Assembly (NCBI GenBank): GCA_016207865.1
Contig: JACQZD010000112.1
Span: forward strand, 1-10,214
Direction: 5' to 3'
DNA from: Nitrospirota bacterium
GTDB lineage: Bacteria; Nitrospirota; Thermodesulfovibrionia; UBA6902; DSMQ01
Length of the DNA: 10,214 nt
The notes below the pieces were generated by a model, which was not told the origin of the DNA, did not search any database, and saw nothing but the letters and a program-made list of their open reading frames with translations. The position numbers were made by a program, and so were the translations under genes. Shown in pieces: positions 1 through 7,874 of the stretch (positions are counted from its first letter, which is position 1; each line of letters begins with the position of its first letter).

Positions 1-1136
1 ATTACCTGTTTACGTCTGAGTCTGTAACCGATGGGCATCCGGATAAAATCGCAGATCAAATCTCCGATGCAATCCTTGACACAATAATAGCGGAAGACCC
101 TAAGGCCAGGGTGGCCTGTGAGACAATGCTTACGACCGGCCTTGCATTTGTCGCAGGGGAGATTACAACCAACTGCTATGCAGATATCCCGTCAATAATA
201 AGAGAAACGATTAAAGACATCGGGTATACAAGGGCCAAATATGGATTTGATTATGAAACCTGCGCGGTAATTACGTCTATTCATGAACAGTCGCCTGATA
301 TTGCAATGGGCGTTGATACTGGAGGCGCAGGGGATCAGGGGCTTATGTTCGGATTTGCGTGTAATGAGACGCCTGAACTGATGCCCATGCCGATAATGCT
401 TGCGCACAAGCTGGCCATGAGGCTCTCTGAGGTCAGGAAAAAAGACATCCTCGGATATTTAAGGCCTGACGGAAAAAGCCAGGTTACCATAGAATACAGA
501 GAGGGCAAACCCTACAGAATTGACACTGTAGTCGTATCTTCACAGCACAGCCCGGATATAACGTTAAGAGAGATGAAAGAAGACATAATTGAAAAGGTTG
601 TAAAACCCGTACTTCCCAAGAATTTGCTTGATGAAGAACGTATAACCTATCACATCAATCCCACGGGGCGTTTTGTAGTGGGAGGTCCGATGGGCGATAC
701 GGGACTGACAGGGAGAAAGATAATAGTTGACAGTTACGGCGGCGTCGGAAGCCACGGCGGAGGCTGTTTTTCAGGGAAAGACCCGTCAAAGGTGGACCGG
801 TCAGCCGCATATATGGCAAGATATGTGGCAAAAAATATTGTTGCCTCAGGAATTGCCGACAGGGCAGAGCTTCAGATCGCATATGCAATAGGCGTTCCTG
901 AGCCTGTTTCAATACTTGTAAATACGTCAAATACAGGTAGAATCCCTGACAGCGAGATTGAAAAACTCGTGAGAAAGACTTTTGATTTAACGCCTGCCGC
1001 AATCATAAAGAAACTTAATTTAAGAAGGCCGATTTTCAGAAAGACCGCCGCATACGGCCATTTTGGAAGAAACCTGCCGGAATTCACATGGGAAAAAACG
1101 GACATGGCAGAGAAGCTGAAGAAGGCTGTAAAGTAA
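1..1136 (+). CDS. metK: S-adenosylmethionine synthetase (methionine adenosyltransferase), 5' end cut by window
   Basis: Makes S-adenosylmethionine from methionine and ATP in the cytoplasm. The reading frame is open from base 3 and begins YLFTSESVTDGHPDKIADQI, the usual extreme N-terminus of the family, so only a few codons lie outside the window. It runs 377 codons to TAA at 1134-1136, consistent with the usual length of about 380-390. The ATP-binding GHPDK is near residue 12. The first family signature is seen as GAGDQGLMFGFA and the second as GGGCFSGKDPSKVDRSAAY. The second has Cys where many homologues, including E. coli, have Ala; I regard this as natural variation. A GTG at 111 opens a shorter reading of the same frame but would remove the GHPDK loop, so it is not the start. 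ahcY follows 21 bp later on the same strand, which suggests a shared transcript for the methyl cycle. Confidence 0.97.
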   Translation, partial: YLFTSESVTDGHPDKIADQISDAILDTIIAEDPKARVACETMLTTGLAFVAGEITTNCYADIPSIIRETIKDIGYTRAKYGFDYETCAVITSIHEQSPDIAMGVDTGGAGDQGLMFGFACNETPELMPMPIMLAHKLAMRLSEVRKKDILGYLRPDGKSQVTIEYREGKPYRIDTVVVSSQHSPDITLREMKEDIIEKVVKPVLPKNLLDEERITYHINPTGRFVVGGPMGDTGLTGRKIIVDSYGGVGSHGGGCFSGKDPSKVDRSAAYMARYVAKNIVASGIADRAELQIAYAIGVPEPVSILVNTSNTGRIPDSEIEKLVRKTFDLTPAAIIKKLNLRRPIFRKTAAYGHFGRNLPEFTWEKTDMAEKLKKAVK

Positions 1137-1157
1137 TTCAATAAGGAGCTAACTATT

Positions 1158-2588
1158 ATGACTACCGCAACACTTAAAAAAAGCGCAGCTGATTATAAAG
1201 TTGCTGATATCAGCCTGGCTGAGTGGGGAAGAAAAGAGATTGAGATAGCAGAGAAGGAAATGCCCGGGCTCATGGCAGTCAGGGAGAAATACAGAAAATC
1301 CAAGCCGCTTAATGGGGTCAGGATCTCAGGCTCTTTGCATATGACCATTCAGACGGCAGTCCTCATTGAGACCCTTATTGATTTAGGGGCAGATGTCAGA
1401 TGGGCCAGCTGTAATATTTTTTCAACACAGGACAACGCAGCAGTGGCAATTGCAAAGGCAGGCATTCCGGTTTTTGCCTGGAAAGGCGAAACCCTTGAAG
1501 AATACTGGTGGTGCACGCAGGAGGCATTAACCTTTCCCGGAGGCATGGGCCCGCAGTTGATTGTTGACGACGGAGGCGATGCCACTTTGCTCCTCCACCG
1601 CGGATATGAAGCGGAGAACAATCCTTCCATACTTGATGAAAAAACGGATAACAGGGAGCTTCAGATTATTAATAACCTCTTAAAAGCTCAGTTGAAGGAA
1701 GATAATAAATGGTGGCATAACATAGTAAAAGAATGGAAAGGCGTCAGTGAAGAGACGACAACCGGGGTGCACAGGTTATATGAAATGATGAAAAGCAGGA
1801 AATTGCTGGTTCCTGCCATAAATGTGAATGACTCTGTTACAAAGTCAAAGTTTGATAACCTTTACGGATGCAGGGAGTCGCTGGCAGACGGCATAAAAAG
1901 GGCCACAGACGTAATGCTGGCCGGGAAAGTGGCGGTTGTCTGCGGCTACGGAGACGTGGGCAAGGGCTCTGCAAAGTCTTTGAAGGAGTTCGGGGCCAGG
2001 GTGATAATTACTGAAATAGACCCGATTTGTGCGCTTCAAGCCGCTATGGAAGGTTATGAAGTGACCACTATTGAAGACACGCTTGGAGAAGGCGATATTT
2101 ATGTGACCTGTACCGGCAACATGGACATAATCACAATTGACCATATGGCAAAGATGAAGGATCAGGCGATTGTCTGCAACATAGGTCATTTTGATAATGA
2201 AATACAGATGGATAAGCTGAATACATTTAAGGGCATTAAAAAAATCAACATCAAGCCGCAGGTTGATAAATATGTATTTCCGGACGGACATGCTATATTC
2301 ATACTTGCCGAAGGCAGGCTGGTAAACTTAGGCTGTGCCACCGGACACCCCTCATTTGTCATGTCCAACAGTTTCACGAACCAGACGCTGGCCCAGCTTG
2401 ATTTATGGAAGAACAGGGATATTTACGAAAAGAAGGTCTACAGGCTTTCAAAGCAGTTGGACGAAGAGGTCGCACGCCTGCACCTTGCAAAAATAGGGGT
2501 CAAGCTTACAAAGCTGACTAAGGCTCAGGCGGATTATATCGGAGTTTCCGCAGAGGGTCCGTACAAAGCGGAGCATTACAGGTATTAA
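1158..2588 (+). CDS. ahcY: S-adenosylhomocysteine hydrolase (adenosylhomocysteinase)
   Basis: Reversibly hydrolyses S-adenosylhomocysteine to adenosine and homocysteine with tightly bound NAD, relieving product inhibition of SAM methyltransferases. The protein has 476 residues, the long form: an insert at roughly 150-195 lies between DDGGD (136-141 region) and SEETTTGVHRLY. Visible parts are LHMTIQTA (60-67), the catalytic Glu in EETTTGV (198-204), Lys229 and Asp233 in VTKSKFDN, the NAD-binding GYGDVGKG (263-270), NIGHFDNE with His344, HPSF with His397, and the C-terminal KAEHYRY that completes the neighbouring subunit's site. The ATG at 1158 has AAGGAG at 1143-1148 upstream. One oddity is STQDNAA (89-95), with Asn93 where many homologues have His (STQDHAA). 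It sits in an apparent two-gene unit with metK. A palindromic element just downstream may terminate the transcript. Confidence 0.97.
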   Translation: MTTATLKKSAADYKVADISLAEWGRKEIEIAEKEMPGLMAVREKYRKSKPLNGVRISGSLHMTIQTAVLIETLIDLGADVRWASCNIFSTQDNAAVAIAKAGIPVFAWKGETLEEYWWCTQEALTFPGGMGPQLIVDDGGDATLLLHRGYEAENNPSILDEKTDNRELQIINNLLKAQLKEDNKWWHNIVKEWKGVSEETTTGVHRLYEMMKSRKLLVPAINVNDSVTKSKFDNLYGCRESLADGIKRATDVMLAGKVAVVCGYGDVGKGSAKSLKEFGARVIITEIDPICALQAAMEGYEVTTIEDTLGEGDIYVTCTGNMDIITIDHMAKMKDQAIVCNIGHFDNEIQMDKLNTFKGIKKINIKPQVDKYVFPDGHAIFILAEGRLVNLGCATGHPSFVMSNSFTNQTLAQLDLWKNRDIYEKKVYRLSKQLDEEVARLHLAKIGVKLTKLTKAQADYIGVSAEGPYKAEHYRY

Positions 2589-2600
2589 TTTTATTCTTTT

Positions 2601-2698
2601 GTCATTCCTGCGAAGGCAGGAATCCAGAAATTTTAATATAGCTCCCTGTTTTCACAGGGAAGACATCTGGATTCCCGCTTAAGACCTGCGGGAATGAC
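2601..2698. repeat. 98-bp palindromic MITE-like element between convergent genes
   Basis: The ends are inverted copies of one another: GTCATTCC at 2601-2608 pairs with GGAATGAC at 2691-2698, and the similarity runs through CCAGA/TCTGG for about 28-33 bp. Each end also folds on itself: ATTCCTGC/GCAGGAAT (2604-2611 with 2616-2623, GAAG loop) and ATTCCCGC/GCGGGAAT (2671-2678 with 2688-2695, 9-nt loop). A third hairpin, TCCCTGT/ACAGGGA (2643-2649 with 2654-2660), lies in the core. No coding capacity is seen. The right-hand arm is nearly the same as the hairpin at 9016-9043, so this is a dispersed family. It lies exactly between the ends of ahcY and the leftward diguanylate cyclase gene. Confidence 0.85.
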
Positions 2699-2708
2699 AT
2701 ATTTTTTT
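2671..2708 (+). terminator. Probable terminator of ahcY formed by the repeat's right arm
   Basis: An 8-bp GC-rich stem (ATTCCCGC 2671-2678, GCGGGAAT 2688-2695, 9-nt loop) is followed after six bases by a run of seven T (2702-2708) on the plus strand, 83 bp past the ahcY stop. The gap before the T run is a little long for a classical intrinsic terminator, so efficiency is uncertain. There is no comparable T run for the minus strand. Confidence 0.4.
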
Positions 2709-2711
2709 GTG

Positions 2712-4229
2712 TTATTTCATCCCCGCGGCCTTATATTGCTGAAAGGTTATAACTTTGTTTTTCCCCATCTTTTTGGTCATATATAGGGCGTCGTCAGCGG
2801 CCTTTATCAGGCCGTCCTTATCCACGGAGTCATCGGGGAACATTGAGGCCCCTATGCTGACGGTTACGGAGACTTCGTTAATATCATCTTTGCACGAAGA
2901 AAAATACTGGCAGGTTTCATCGCGTATTCTTTCTGCAATTGCAACCGCATCGTCAAGCGAAGTTTCAGGGAGAATTACCGTAAACTCTTCTCCGCCGTAG
3001 CGGGCTGCAGAGTCAATATTGCGGAGGTTTTTGTTGAGAATTTCCGCAAGTTTTTTAAGTACAGAGTCTCCGGCCTGATGGCCGTAAGCGTCATTGAATT
3101 TTTTAAAATTGTCAAGGTCTATCAACAACAGCGATAGAGGCCTGTTGTAGCGCTTGGCCCTTTTGATTTCAACATCCAGTATCTCATGGAAGGTCCTGTG
3201 GTTGTTCAGCCCTGTAAGACCGTCTGTTCTTGCAAGGAGCACAACCTTACTGTGGAAAATAGCCCTGTCAATAGCCATGGCCGCCTGAAAAGTGAACATC
3301 AAGGCGGTATCTTCATCTTCAGCAGTAAACTCATCGGCATTGACTTTATTGCCGAGGATAAGCGCCCCGCGCATTTCCCCTTCTATCATGATAGGCACAA
3401 TAAGAAGATTTTTTATCTGCAGGCCGTCTGATGTGAAATCTCCGAAACATTTGTCTTTTGAAGCGTCACTGCACCTTAGAGGTATTCCCTTGTTCAGGAA
3501 ATCTTTAATAAGACTGCCTGCCATGCGGTGCAACTCGTCAGACTTATCCGGCATTGATGAATGGAAATGGGAAATCTCACGGCTGTGCCGGTCAATCAGG
3601 GCAATAGCGCTGAACCCAGCCTTTATTAGTGTTTTACTGTCGTTTATCAAAGTTGCCAAAACATCGTTAAACTCCAGTTTAAAAATGAGAGAACCGATTA
3701 ATTCATTCAGGATATTAAGCCTTCTTACAACTTTTTGCTCTCTTACGAGAGTGTTTTCAATTTCCTCTATCTTATCCCTCAATGCACGGCTCATAGCATT
3801 GAAATTTTCCGCCAGCAGTCCTATTTCCGTGCTGCCTATTGCTGCCGGAAGTATTTCAAACTGTCCCAGAGCTATTTTTTTTGCTGCTGAAGTAATCTGG
3901 TGTAACGGCTCTACGACATTTTTCCTGTAGACATAAACGAAAAGAAAGATTCCTACTGAAGATAAAAGCAGGGCTGATGCAAAGAAAATATAGGCCCTTG
4001 TGCGTATGGATTCAATCTCGGTGAGGGCTGCACTGAGCCCGGCAGATTCAGAGGCTGACAAGTTGGGATGTTTTGTAAGAACTGCTTCAGCAAGTTTAAA
4101 GATATGCTCTGTGCTTGAGTAAATATGATTAAAAGAAATGACCGCGATTACAATAATAACGGCTAACAGTCCAAATCCAATAAAATAAAATGTTGTCAGA
4201 TTCCGGAGCTTTTTCATATGGTTAAACAA
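2712..4229 (-). CDS. Membrane-bound diguanylate cyclase with HAMP, GAF and GGDEF domains
   Basis: Predicted to make the second messenger cyclic di-GMP from two GTP. There are 505 residues: a hydrophobic segment at about 13-33, a short extracytoplasmic loop (about 34-78) with no recognisable sensor fold, a second membrane segment at about 79-101, a HAMP linker (about 102-160, with VEPLHQITSAAKKIALG), a coiled stretch, a GAF-like domain (about 175-325) and a GGDEF domain (about 333-497). The active site reads RYGGEEF, with GGEEF at 412-416. The inhibitory RxxD site is intact as RNID (403-406), so catalysis and product feedback both look functional. The longest frame begins with TTG at 4227-4229. 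An ATG five codons in (4215-4217, protein MKKLRN...) is an equally good start; neither has a convincing ribosome-binding site. It lies 78 bp downstream of the dCMP deaminase gene on the same strand. The signal sensed cannot be told from the sequence. Confidence 0.93.
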   Translation of the reverse strand: MFNHMKKLRNLTTFYFIGFGLLAVIIVIAVISFNHIYSSTEHIFKLAEAVLTKHPNLSASESAGLSAALTEIESIRTRAYIFFASALLLSSVGIFLFVYVYRKNVVEPLHQITSAAKKIALGQFEILPAAIGSTEIGLLAENFNAMSRALRDKIEEIENTLVREQKVVRRLNILNELIGSLIFKLEFNDVLATLINDSKTLIKAGFSAIALIDRHSREISHFHSSMPDKSDELHRMAGSLIKDFLNKGIPLRCSDASKDKCFGDFTSDGLQIKNLLIVPIMIEGEMRGALILGNKVNADEFTAEDEDTALMFTFQAAMAIDRAIFHSKVVLLARTDGLTGLNNHRTFHEILDVEIKRAKRYNRPLSLLLIDLDNFKKFNDAYGHQAGDSVLKKLAEILNKNLRNIDSAARYGGEEFTVILPETSLDDAVAIAERIRDETCQYFSSCKDDINEVSVTVSIGASMFPDDSVDKDGLIKAADDALYMTKKMGKNKVITFQQYKAAGMK

Positions 4230-4307
4230 TCTATATTATATTACTTATTTCCCTCATAATTCTATATAATTTTACCGTCAGGAACCCGGCTTAAGATGTG
4301 ATTTGCG

Positions 4308-4805
4308 TCACAGAGAAGGATTTTCTGCTTTAGGAAGCTTTTCAGGGGATGAGTCCAGGGCGTTTACCCTTACGAATTTTCCGTCTTTTTTTAGATAAAC
4401 TATCTCAGCTATCCATGCGTTTTTAATCATCCTACTGCACAACAGGCAGGGAGCGCCGTCCGCAAATTCCTTTGTTTTGCCGTCTCCGGCATTTTCCTCA
4501 AACCCTGCGATATAAATAACCGCATCCTTCATCCGTTCGGGACTTCCGTTAATAATCGCATTCTGCTCGGCATGGACCGCCTCGCAAAGCTCATACCTTT
4601 CGCCCGAAGGGATGTTGAGCTCTTTCCTTTTGCACTTTTGGGTGTCAATGCAGTTAAGCGCGCCCCTTGGAGAGCCGTTATAGCCGGTGCTTATTATCAC
4701 ATGGTCCTTGACAATGACAGCACCGTATTTTCTCCTCAGGCAGGTGGACCTTGAAGAAACCACCTTTGCGATTTCAATAAAATAGTTGTCCCAGTCCGGG
4801 CGCAT
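4308..4805 (-). CDS. Deoxycytidylate (dCMP) deaminase, ComEB-like
   Basis: A zinc-dependent enzyme that deaminates dCMP to dUMP, feeding thymidylate synthesis. There are 165 residues, typical of the family. The zinc and catalytic motifs are complete: HAEQNAI (His78, proton-shuttling Glu80) and PCLLCSRMI (Cys120, Cys123). The substrate-region sequences GYNGSPRG (41-48) and LNIPSGERYELC (63-74) are as in dCMP deaminases rather than cytosine or riboflavin-type deaminases. The ATG at 4803-4805 has AAGGAG six bases upstream (CTCCTT at 4811-4816 on the plus strand), so the start is firm. It is the first core gene after the defence island, on the same strand and 72 bp beyond the last island gene. 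Together with nrdJ it suggests a nucleotide-metabolism neighbourhood into which the island was placed. Confidence 0.93.
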   Translation of the reverse strand: MRPDWDNYFIEIAKVVSSRSTCLRRKYGAVIVKDHVIISTGYNGSPRGALNCIDTQKCKRKELNIPSGERYELCEAVHAEQNAIINGSPERMKDAVIYIAGFEENAGDGKTKEFADGAPCLLCSRMIKNAWIAEIVYLKKDGKFVRVNALDSSPEKLPKAENPSL

Positions 4806-4842
4806 GAAAACTCCTTAAATTAAAAACTACAATTAACCACAG

Positions 4843-4863
4843 ACCTGCCTGCCGCAGGCAGGT
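4843..4863. repeat. Perfect 10-bp palindrome lying inside a CACAGAG-type repeat
   Basis: ACCTGCCTGC (4843-4852) and GCAGGCAGGT (4854-4863) are perfect inverted repeats one base apart. On the left it is preceded by TTAACCACAG and on the right followed by GCACAGAGAAG. Those two flanks read together resemble the TTAACCACAGAG-GCACAGAG intergenic repeat seen in many environmental bacteria, so the palindrome appears to sit within another repeat. There is no T run after the stem on either strand, so I do not call it an intrinsic terminator. Confidence 0.75.
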
Positions 4864-4877
4864 GCACAGAGAAGATA

Positions 4878-5507
4878 TTATAAACATTTACTTGTAATTT
4901 GTAATCTGCCGATTTCCTTTTTGATTTCGTCAATTACTTCAGGATTATGAATGACCTTCTTTTTATCCTGCTTTACCGAGATGATATAGAATACCTTTCC
5001 GCCATATTTTTCAGTGAATTTTTGGTGCGTTTTTTTCTGAAACTCAAGTTCATTTACAATTTGTGGGATATAAGCATATCCGGCAGGTTTAATTTGAAGA
5101 CCGATGTACTTGTCTTTGACTTTTATGAAGAAATCAACATTATAGCCTCTGTCCCACTCGTCCGGCGCCGGATGGATTTCTACGCCAAGGATGGACTTTA
5201 GTTGTCCATATATTGTAGTAATTTCTGGGCTATAGCCTGCATATGTTTTATTTAAAACAAAATCATAGGCATAATTAATACATTCTTCCTCCCTGATTGC
5301 GCCCAATTTGCTTTGAATAACCTCGGATAGTTTTACATACAGCTTTTGCCCCAAATCATTGATGTAGTCTCTTGTTATGCCTGCTCCGCTTTGCTCATTT
5401 AGCCGGGCATGGTTGAAATATAACTTTTCCCATTCCCCTAATGTCTTAAAAAGCGGTTCGGAGAACGGACATATGCACTGAGTTTTATTTAATGCGCAAG
5501 AAATCAT
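4878..5507 (-). CDS. Type II restriction endonuclease-like protein, probably MjaI family
   Basis: There are 209 residues, and it is predicted to cut DNA. The core looks like a PD-(D/E)xK nuclease in which the last acidic residue is Gln: NVDFF with Asp125, then GLQIKP with Gln138 and Lys140, followed by an alpha/beta tail (KVFYIISV 171-178). The blocks EWEKLYF (25-31), GQKLYVKLSEVI (53-64), TTIYGQL (97-103) and PAPDEWDRGYNVDFF (113-127) recall, from memory, proteins annotated as MjaI-family endonucleases; MjaI recognises CTAG. I cannot confirm this without a profile search. As I remember the family, an extra N-terminal block precedes EWEK, so this protein may be short at its N-terminus. An in-frame TGA lies five codons before the ATG at 5505-5507, so the start cannot move upstream. 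The ribosome-binding site is weak. It follows the XcyI-like gene by 64 bp and has no methyltransferase of its own in view. Confidence 0.6.
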   Translation of the reverse strand: MISCALNKTQCICPFSEPLFKTLGEWEKLYFNHARLNEQSGAGITRDYINDLGQKLYVKLSEVIQSKLGAIREEECINYAYDFVLNKTYAGYSPEITTIYGQLKSILGVEIHPAPDEWDRGYNVDFFIKVKDKYIGLQIKPAGYAYIPQIVNELEFQKKTHQKFTEKYGGKVFYIISVKQDKKKVIHNPEVIDEIKKEIGRLQITSKCL

Positions 5508-5571
5508 ATCAAAAGATTCTCATTATCCGGCATCTATATATGACTCTGTCAGCTACCACTTATTCCTCTAA

Positions 5572-6573
5572 TTATTCAATCCGTATTTGGTAATGAAAGA
5601 GCTCTTTTAGAAACTCCTGTTTCTTTTTGTCATTATATAGAATATCTATAAGATTAAAGTGCTTATCAATCTCTCGTTCTGTTTTTAATTGTTCAACTAC
5701 CGCTTTAGTAAGGCAGCTTACAAGATATATTGTCAAGCAATGTGCATTCTCGGCTTTCGCTTTTGCAAAAGATTTTTTAGCTTCTCCCAAACGTGTTTGT
5801 GCACCTGCTTTATCCATGCTTCCTTTTATTTCGATAGCAACCCGTAGTTTGTTTTTTGGATCCTTAATAGCAATATCTGGTTCAGGGGAAAAGATAATGC
5901 GCCAATTATTTTTTAGTATAATGTGCGTCTGTTTTCGTTTTTTGTTCTTATAAACAATTTTTTTCTTTTCTGTTTTTAAAATAAATTTCTTTTCACTTGC
6001 GTAATCCTGAACGATATTTTCAACTGCCTTTGCGGCTCCCTGTCCTACTCTGTTTACCCATGTTCCCTGAATTTCAGCCCCTATCTCTGCCAACACAATC
6101 TCTTGAGCAAGTGAGAGAGAAAATTCTTTGGACACATTTTCAATTACTACTGATATTATTTTGTTTAATATCTCTGCGATTATACGGTTACGCTGCAAGT
6201 TGTCCTTCTTATTAAACTTATTAAATCGCAATAGTTCGCCTGAAAGAATCTGATTTAACCCCTTTTTTGAAAGCGCTGCCAAATTTCTGTAATATTCTTT
6301 TAAGGCGGGTTGTTGCAACAAAACATCAGGATGACAAAATACGTGTGATGGTTCAATAGATTGCTTTTTTATTATATAGAAGGCATTTTTACTGATGCCG
6401 TATTCTGAAGGCTTCCATATAAAATTATGCGTCTTTAATTGTTTTATCTGAGAAGACAGCTTTTCAATGTTTTTCCCTTTGATAAATGTGTAAAATAATT
6501 TTGCCCTTGAAGTGTAGGATTTGGTAAGAGCTTCCTGAAAAACTTCGTCAGTCTGCCTCTCTTTTCTCTTCAT
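5572..6573 (-). CDS. Type II restriction endonuclease, probably XcyI family
   Basis: There are 333 residues, and it is predicted to be the nuclease partner of the methyltransferase just upstream. A PD-(D/E)xK site is visible: EPDIAI (Glu231-Pro-Asp233) and AIEIKG (Glu248, Lys250), followed by RLGEAKKSFAKAKAENA (261-277). The N-terminal half has VFCHPDVLLQQPALKEYYRN (78-97) and LSKKGLNQI, and the middle has GAEIQGTWVNRVGQG (165-179). This order recalls the XcyI family, whose type member cuts CCCGGG; recognition by this protein may differ. The ATG at 6571-6573 overlaps the methyltransferase stop as ATGA, indicating translational coupling, and GGAG lies about ten bases upstream inside the methyltransferase gene. 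Rows of this gene fall to about 25% GC by hand count, well below the core genes. Confidence 0.7.
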   Translation of the reverse strand: MKRKERQTDEVFQEALTKSYTSRAKLFYTFIKGKNIEKLSSQIKQLKTHNFIWKPSEYGISKNAFYIIKKQSIEPSHVFCHPDVLLQQPALKEYYRNLAALSKKGLNQILSGELLRFNKFNKKDNLQRNRIIAEILNKIISVVIENVSKEFSLSLAQEIVLAEIGAEIQGTWVNRVGQGAAKAVENIVQDYASEKKFILKTEKKKIVYKNKKRKQTHIILKNNWRIIFSPEPDIAIKDPKNKLRVAIEIKGSMDKAGAQTRLGEAKKSFAKAKAENAHCLTIYLVSCLTKAVVEQLKTEREIDKHFNLIDILYNDKKKQEFLKELFHYQIRIE

Positions 6574-7874
6574 AAAGGTTTTCTCCAGAAAACAATTGTT
6601 TCCCTAACAGGCACTTTTCCGTAACGCGCCATTTGTTGTGAACTGTTGCCCTTATATCGTGTAATCCATATCTTCTCTGTTTTGAGACCATTCAATTCGG
6701 CAAGCTCTGATAAAATGAGATCAGTAGGAACCATTTCACCTTCAAAGCGGGCATTTGCCACGACAAGTGCAACAATGCCGCCAGGCTTTAAATATGTCAC
6801 GAGTTGTTTTATTACAAGATTCATGTCCTCAAAATATCCCTGTATCATTATTGGAATCCTGTTATTGTTTAATTCTTTTGCTTTGAGATTCTGCACGATT
6901 TCATCTACTGCAGGGAGGCTTATCCATTTGCCTTTATGAACTTTTGATTCGATATGGGACCTCAGTAAACTGTGCCTGATGTTATTTATATACTTAGAAT
7001 CTTCAGCGAATAACGCACAGAGTTCAAGGGCATAGGTTCTTGAATAATCATACCTGTTCAGATAAGGGGGCGATGTTACCACTGCGCCGATCTTTCCCCA
7101 ATACTTTATAGGAAGAGACAATTCCCTCGCATCACCTTTGAGTATTTCTATCTTTGCCGTTCCACCCTTAAAAAGCGCTTGCTGCTGAAGATAAAGGTCG
7201 TCAATCATGTTTTTTAGCTGCTTTAGCAATGTATCCTTAACTGAAGGAATTTCTCTTTCCACCAATCGTAAAAATTGACCGTCCTTTGAAGTATAGCTTA
7301 CGCTTTCAAGAACGCTTATCAGTCCAAGCATCAAAAAATCCTGTATTGGTTTCTCATATTCAAGGATATGTTCCTTGTAAAAAAGAATTTCTTCCTGTAT
7401 ATGCTTCGGGAACGCCTTATCAATAATAGAGACATCAGGCAAGGAAAGTTTCGGCTTGCGATATTTTACATTCATTAATGATATTACCGCTTTTTCCAAC
7501 AGACTGAGGTCAGACCAATCCTGAAGCTTTACCTCTGCGACAAAAATTGCTAAAGGTAAAATATCAAGACCAACTACTTTGTAGCCGAATTCCTTACATG
7601 TAAGAAGAGTTGTTCCACAGCCTGCAAAGGGATCAAAAATAATATCTTTCTTGCTTACCTGCTCATCTTTGAGAATGTTATAAACAAGCTGTCTTGAGAA
7701 ACCTTCTTTATATTTAAACCAGTTATAAACAGGAAGTTTTTTGTTTGGGACATAAGTTACAAGCTGCCTGTAATCAAGGCGCGATTTGAAGTATCTTGTA
7801 TATTTAGCTTCCAATCTCTTTCGCTCAAAATATGAAGTGTCTATTTCATGTTTAATTGCAAGTGATGTGTTCAT
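6570..7874 (-). CDS. Type II DNA methyltransferase, SPPY type (N4-cytosine predicted)
   Basis: Transfers a methyl group from SAM to an exocyclic amino group in DNA, protecting the host from the neighbouring nuclease. There are 434 residues. In order: NWFKYKEGFS (51-60, motif X region), DPFAGCGTT (81-89, the SAM-binding motif I), VGLDILPLAIF (101-111, motif II), a long middle section likely to include target recognition, TSPPYLNRYDYSRTY (267-281, catalytic motif IV), then GGIVALVVANARF (365-377) and RYKGNSSQQMARYG (406-419). The TSPPY tetrad favours N4-methylcytosine over N6-methyladenine, as an inference. That suits an XcyI-type partner and would also suit a CTAG enzyme. The ATG at 7872-7874 has an AAAGGA-like site upstream. 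It is the first gene of the restriction operon, so methylase precedes nuclease. No controller-protein gene is visible. Confidence 0.9.
   Translation of the reverse strand: MNTSLAIKHEIDTSYFERKRLEAKYTRYFKSRLDYRQLVTYVPNKKLPVYNWFKYKEGFSRQLVYNILKDEQVSKKDIIFDPFAGCGTTLLTCKEFGYKVVGLDILPLAIFVAEVKLQDWSDLSLLEKAVISLMNVKYRKPKLSLPDVSIIDKAFPKHIQEEILFYKEHILEYEKPIQDFLMLGLISVLESVSYTSKDGQFLRLVEREIPSVKDTLLKQLKNMIDDLYLQQQALFKGGTAKIEILKGDARELSLPIKYWGKIGAVVTSPPYLNRYDYSRTYALELCALFAEDSKYINNIRHSLLRSHIESKVHKGKWISLPAVDEIVQNLKAKELNNNRIPIMIQGYFEDMNLVIKQLVTYLKPGGIVALVVANARFEGEMVPTDLILSELAELNGLKTEKIWITRYKGNSSQQMARYGKVPVRETIVFWRKPL

Noticed and set aside
1845..2291. 148-codon minus-strand open frame inside ahcY
   Set aside because: Antisense to the NAD-binding domain of ahcY; no independent evidence for a gene.
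3292..3930. 212-codon plus-strand open frame opposite the cyclase gene
   Set aside because: Shadow of the GAF/HAMP coding strand; Ser/Leu/Ile-rich antisense composition and no domain or ribosome-binding site.
4843..4863. Palindrome as intrinsic terminator for the MjaI-like gene
   Set aside because: Strong stem but no T run after it on either strand; it is better explained as a dispersed repeat.
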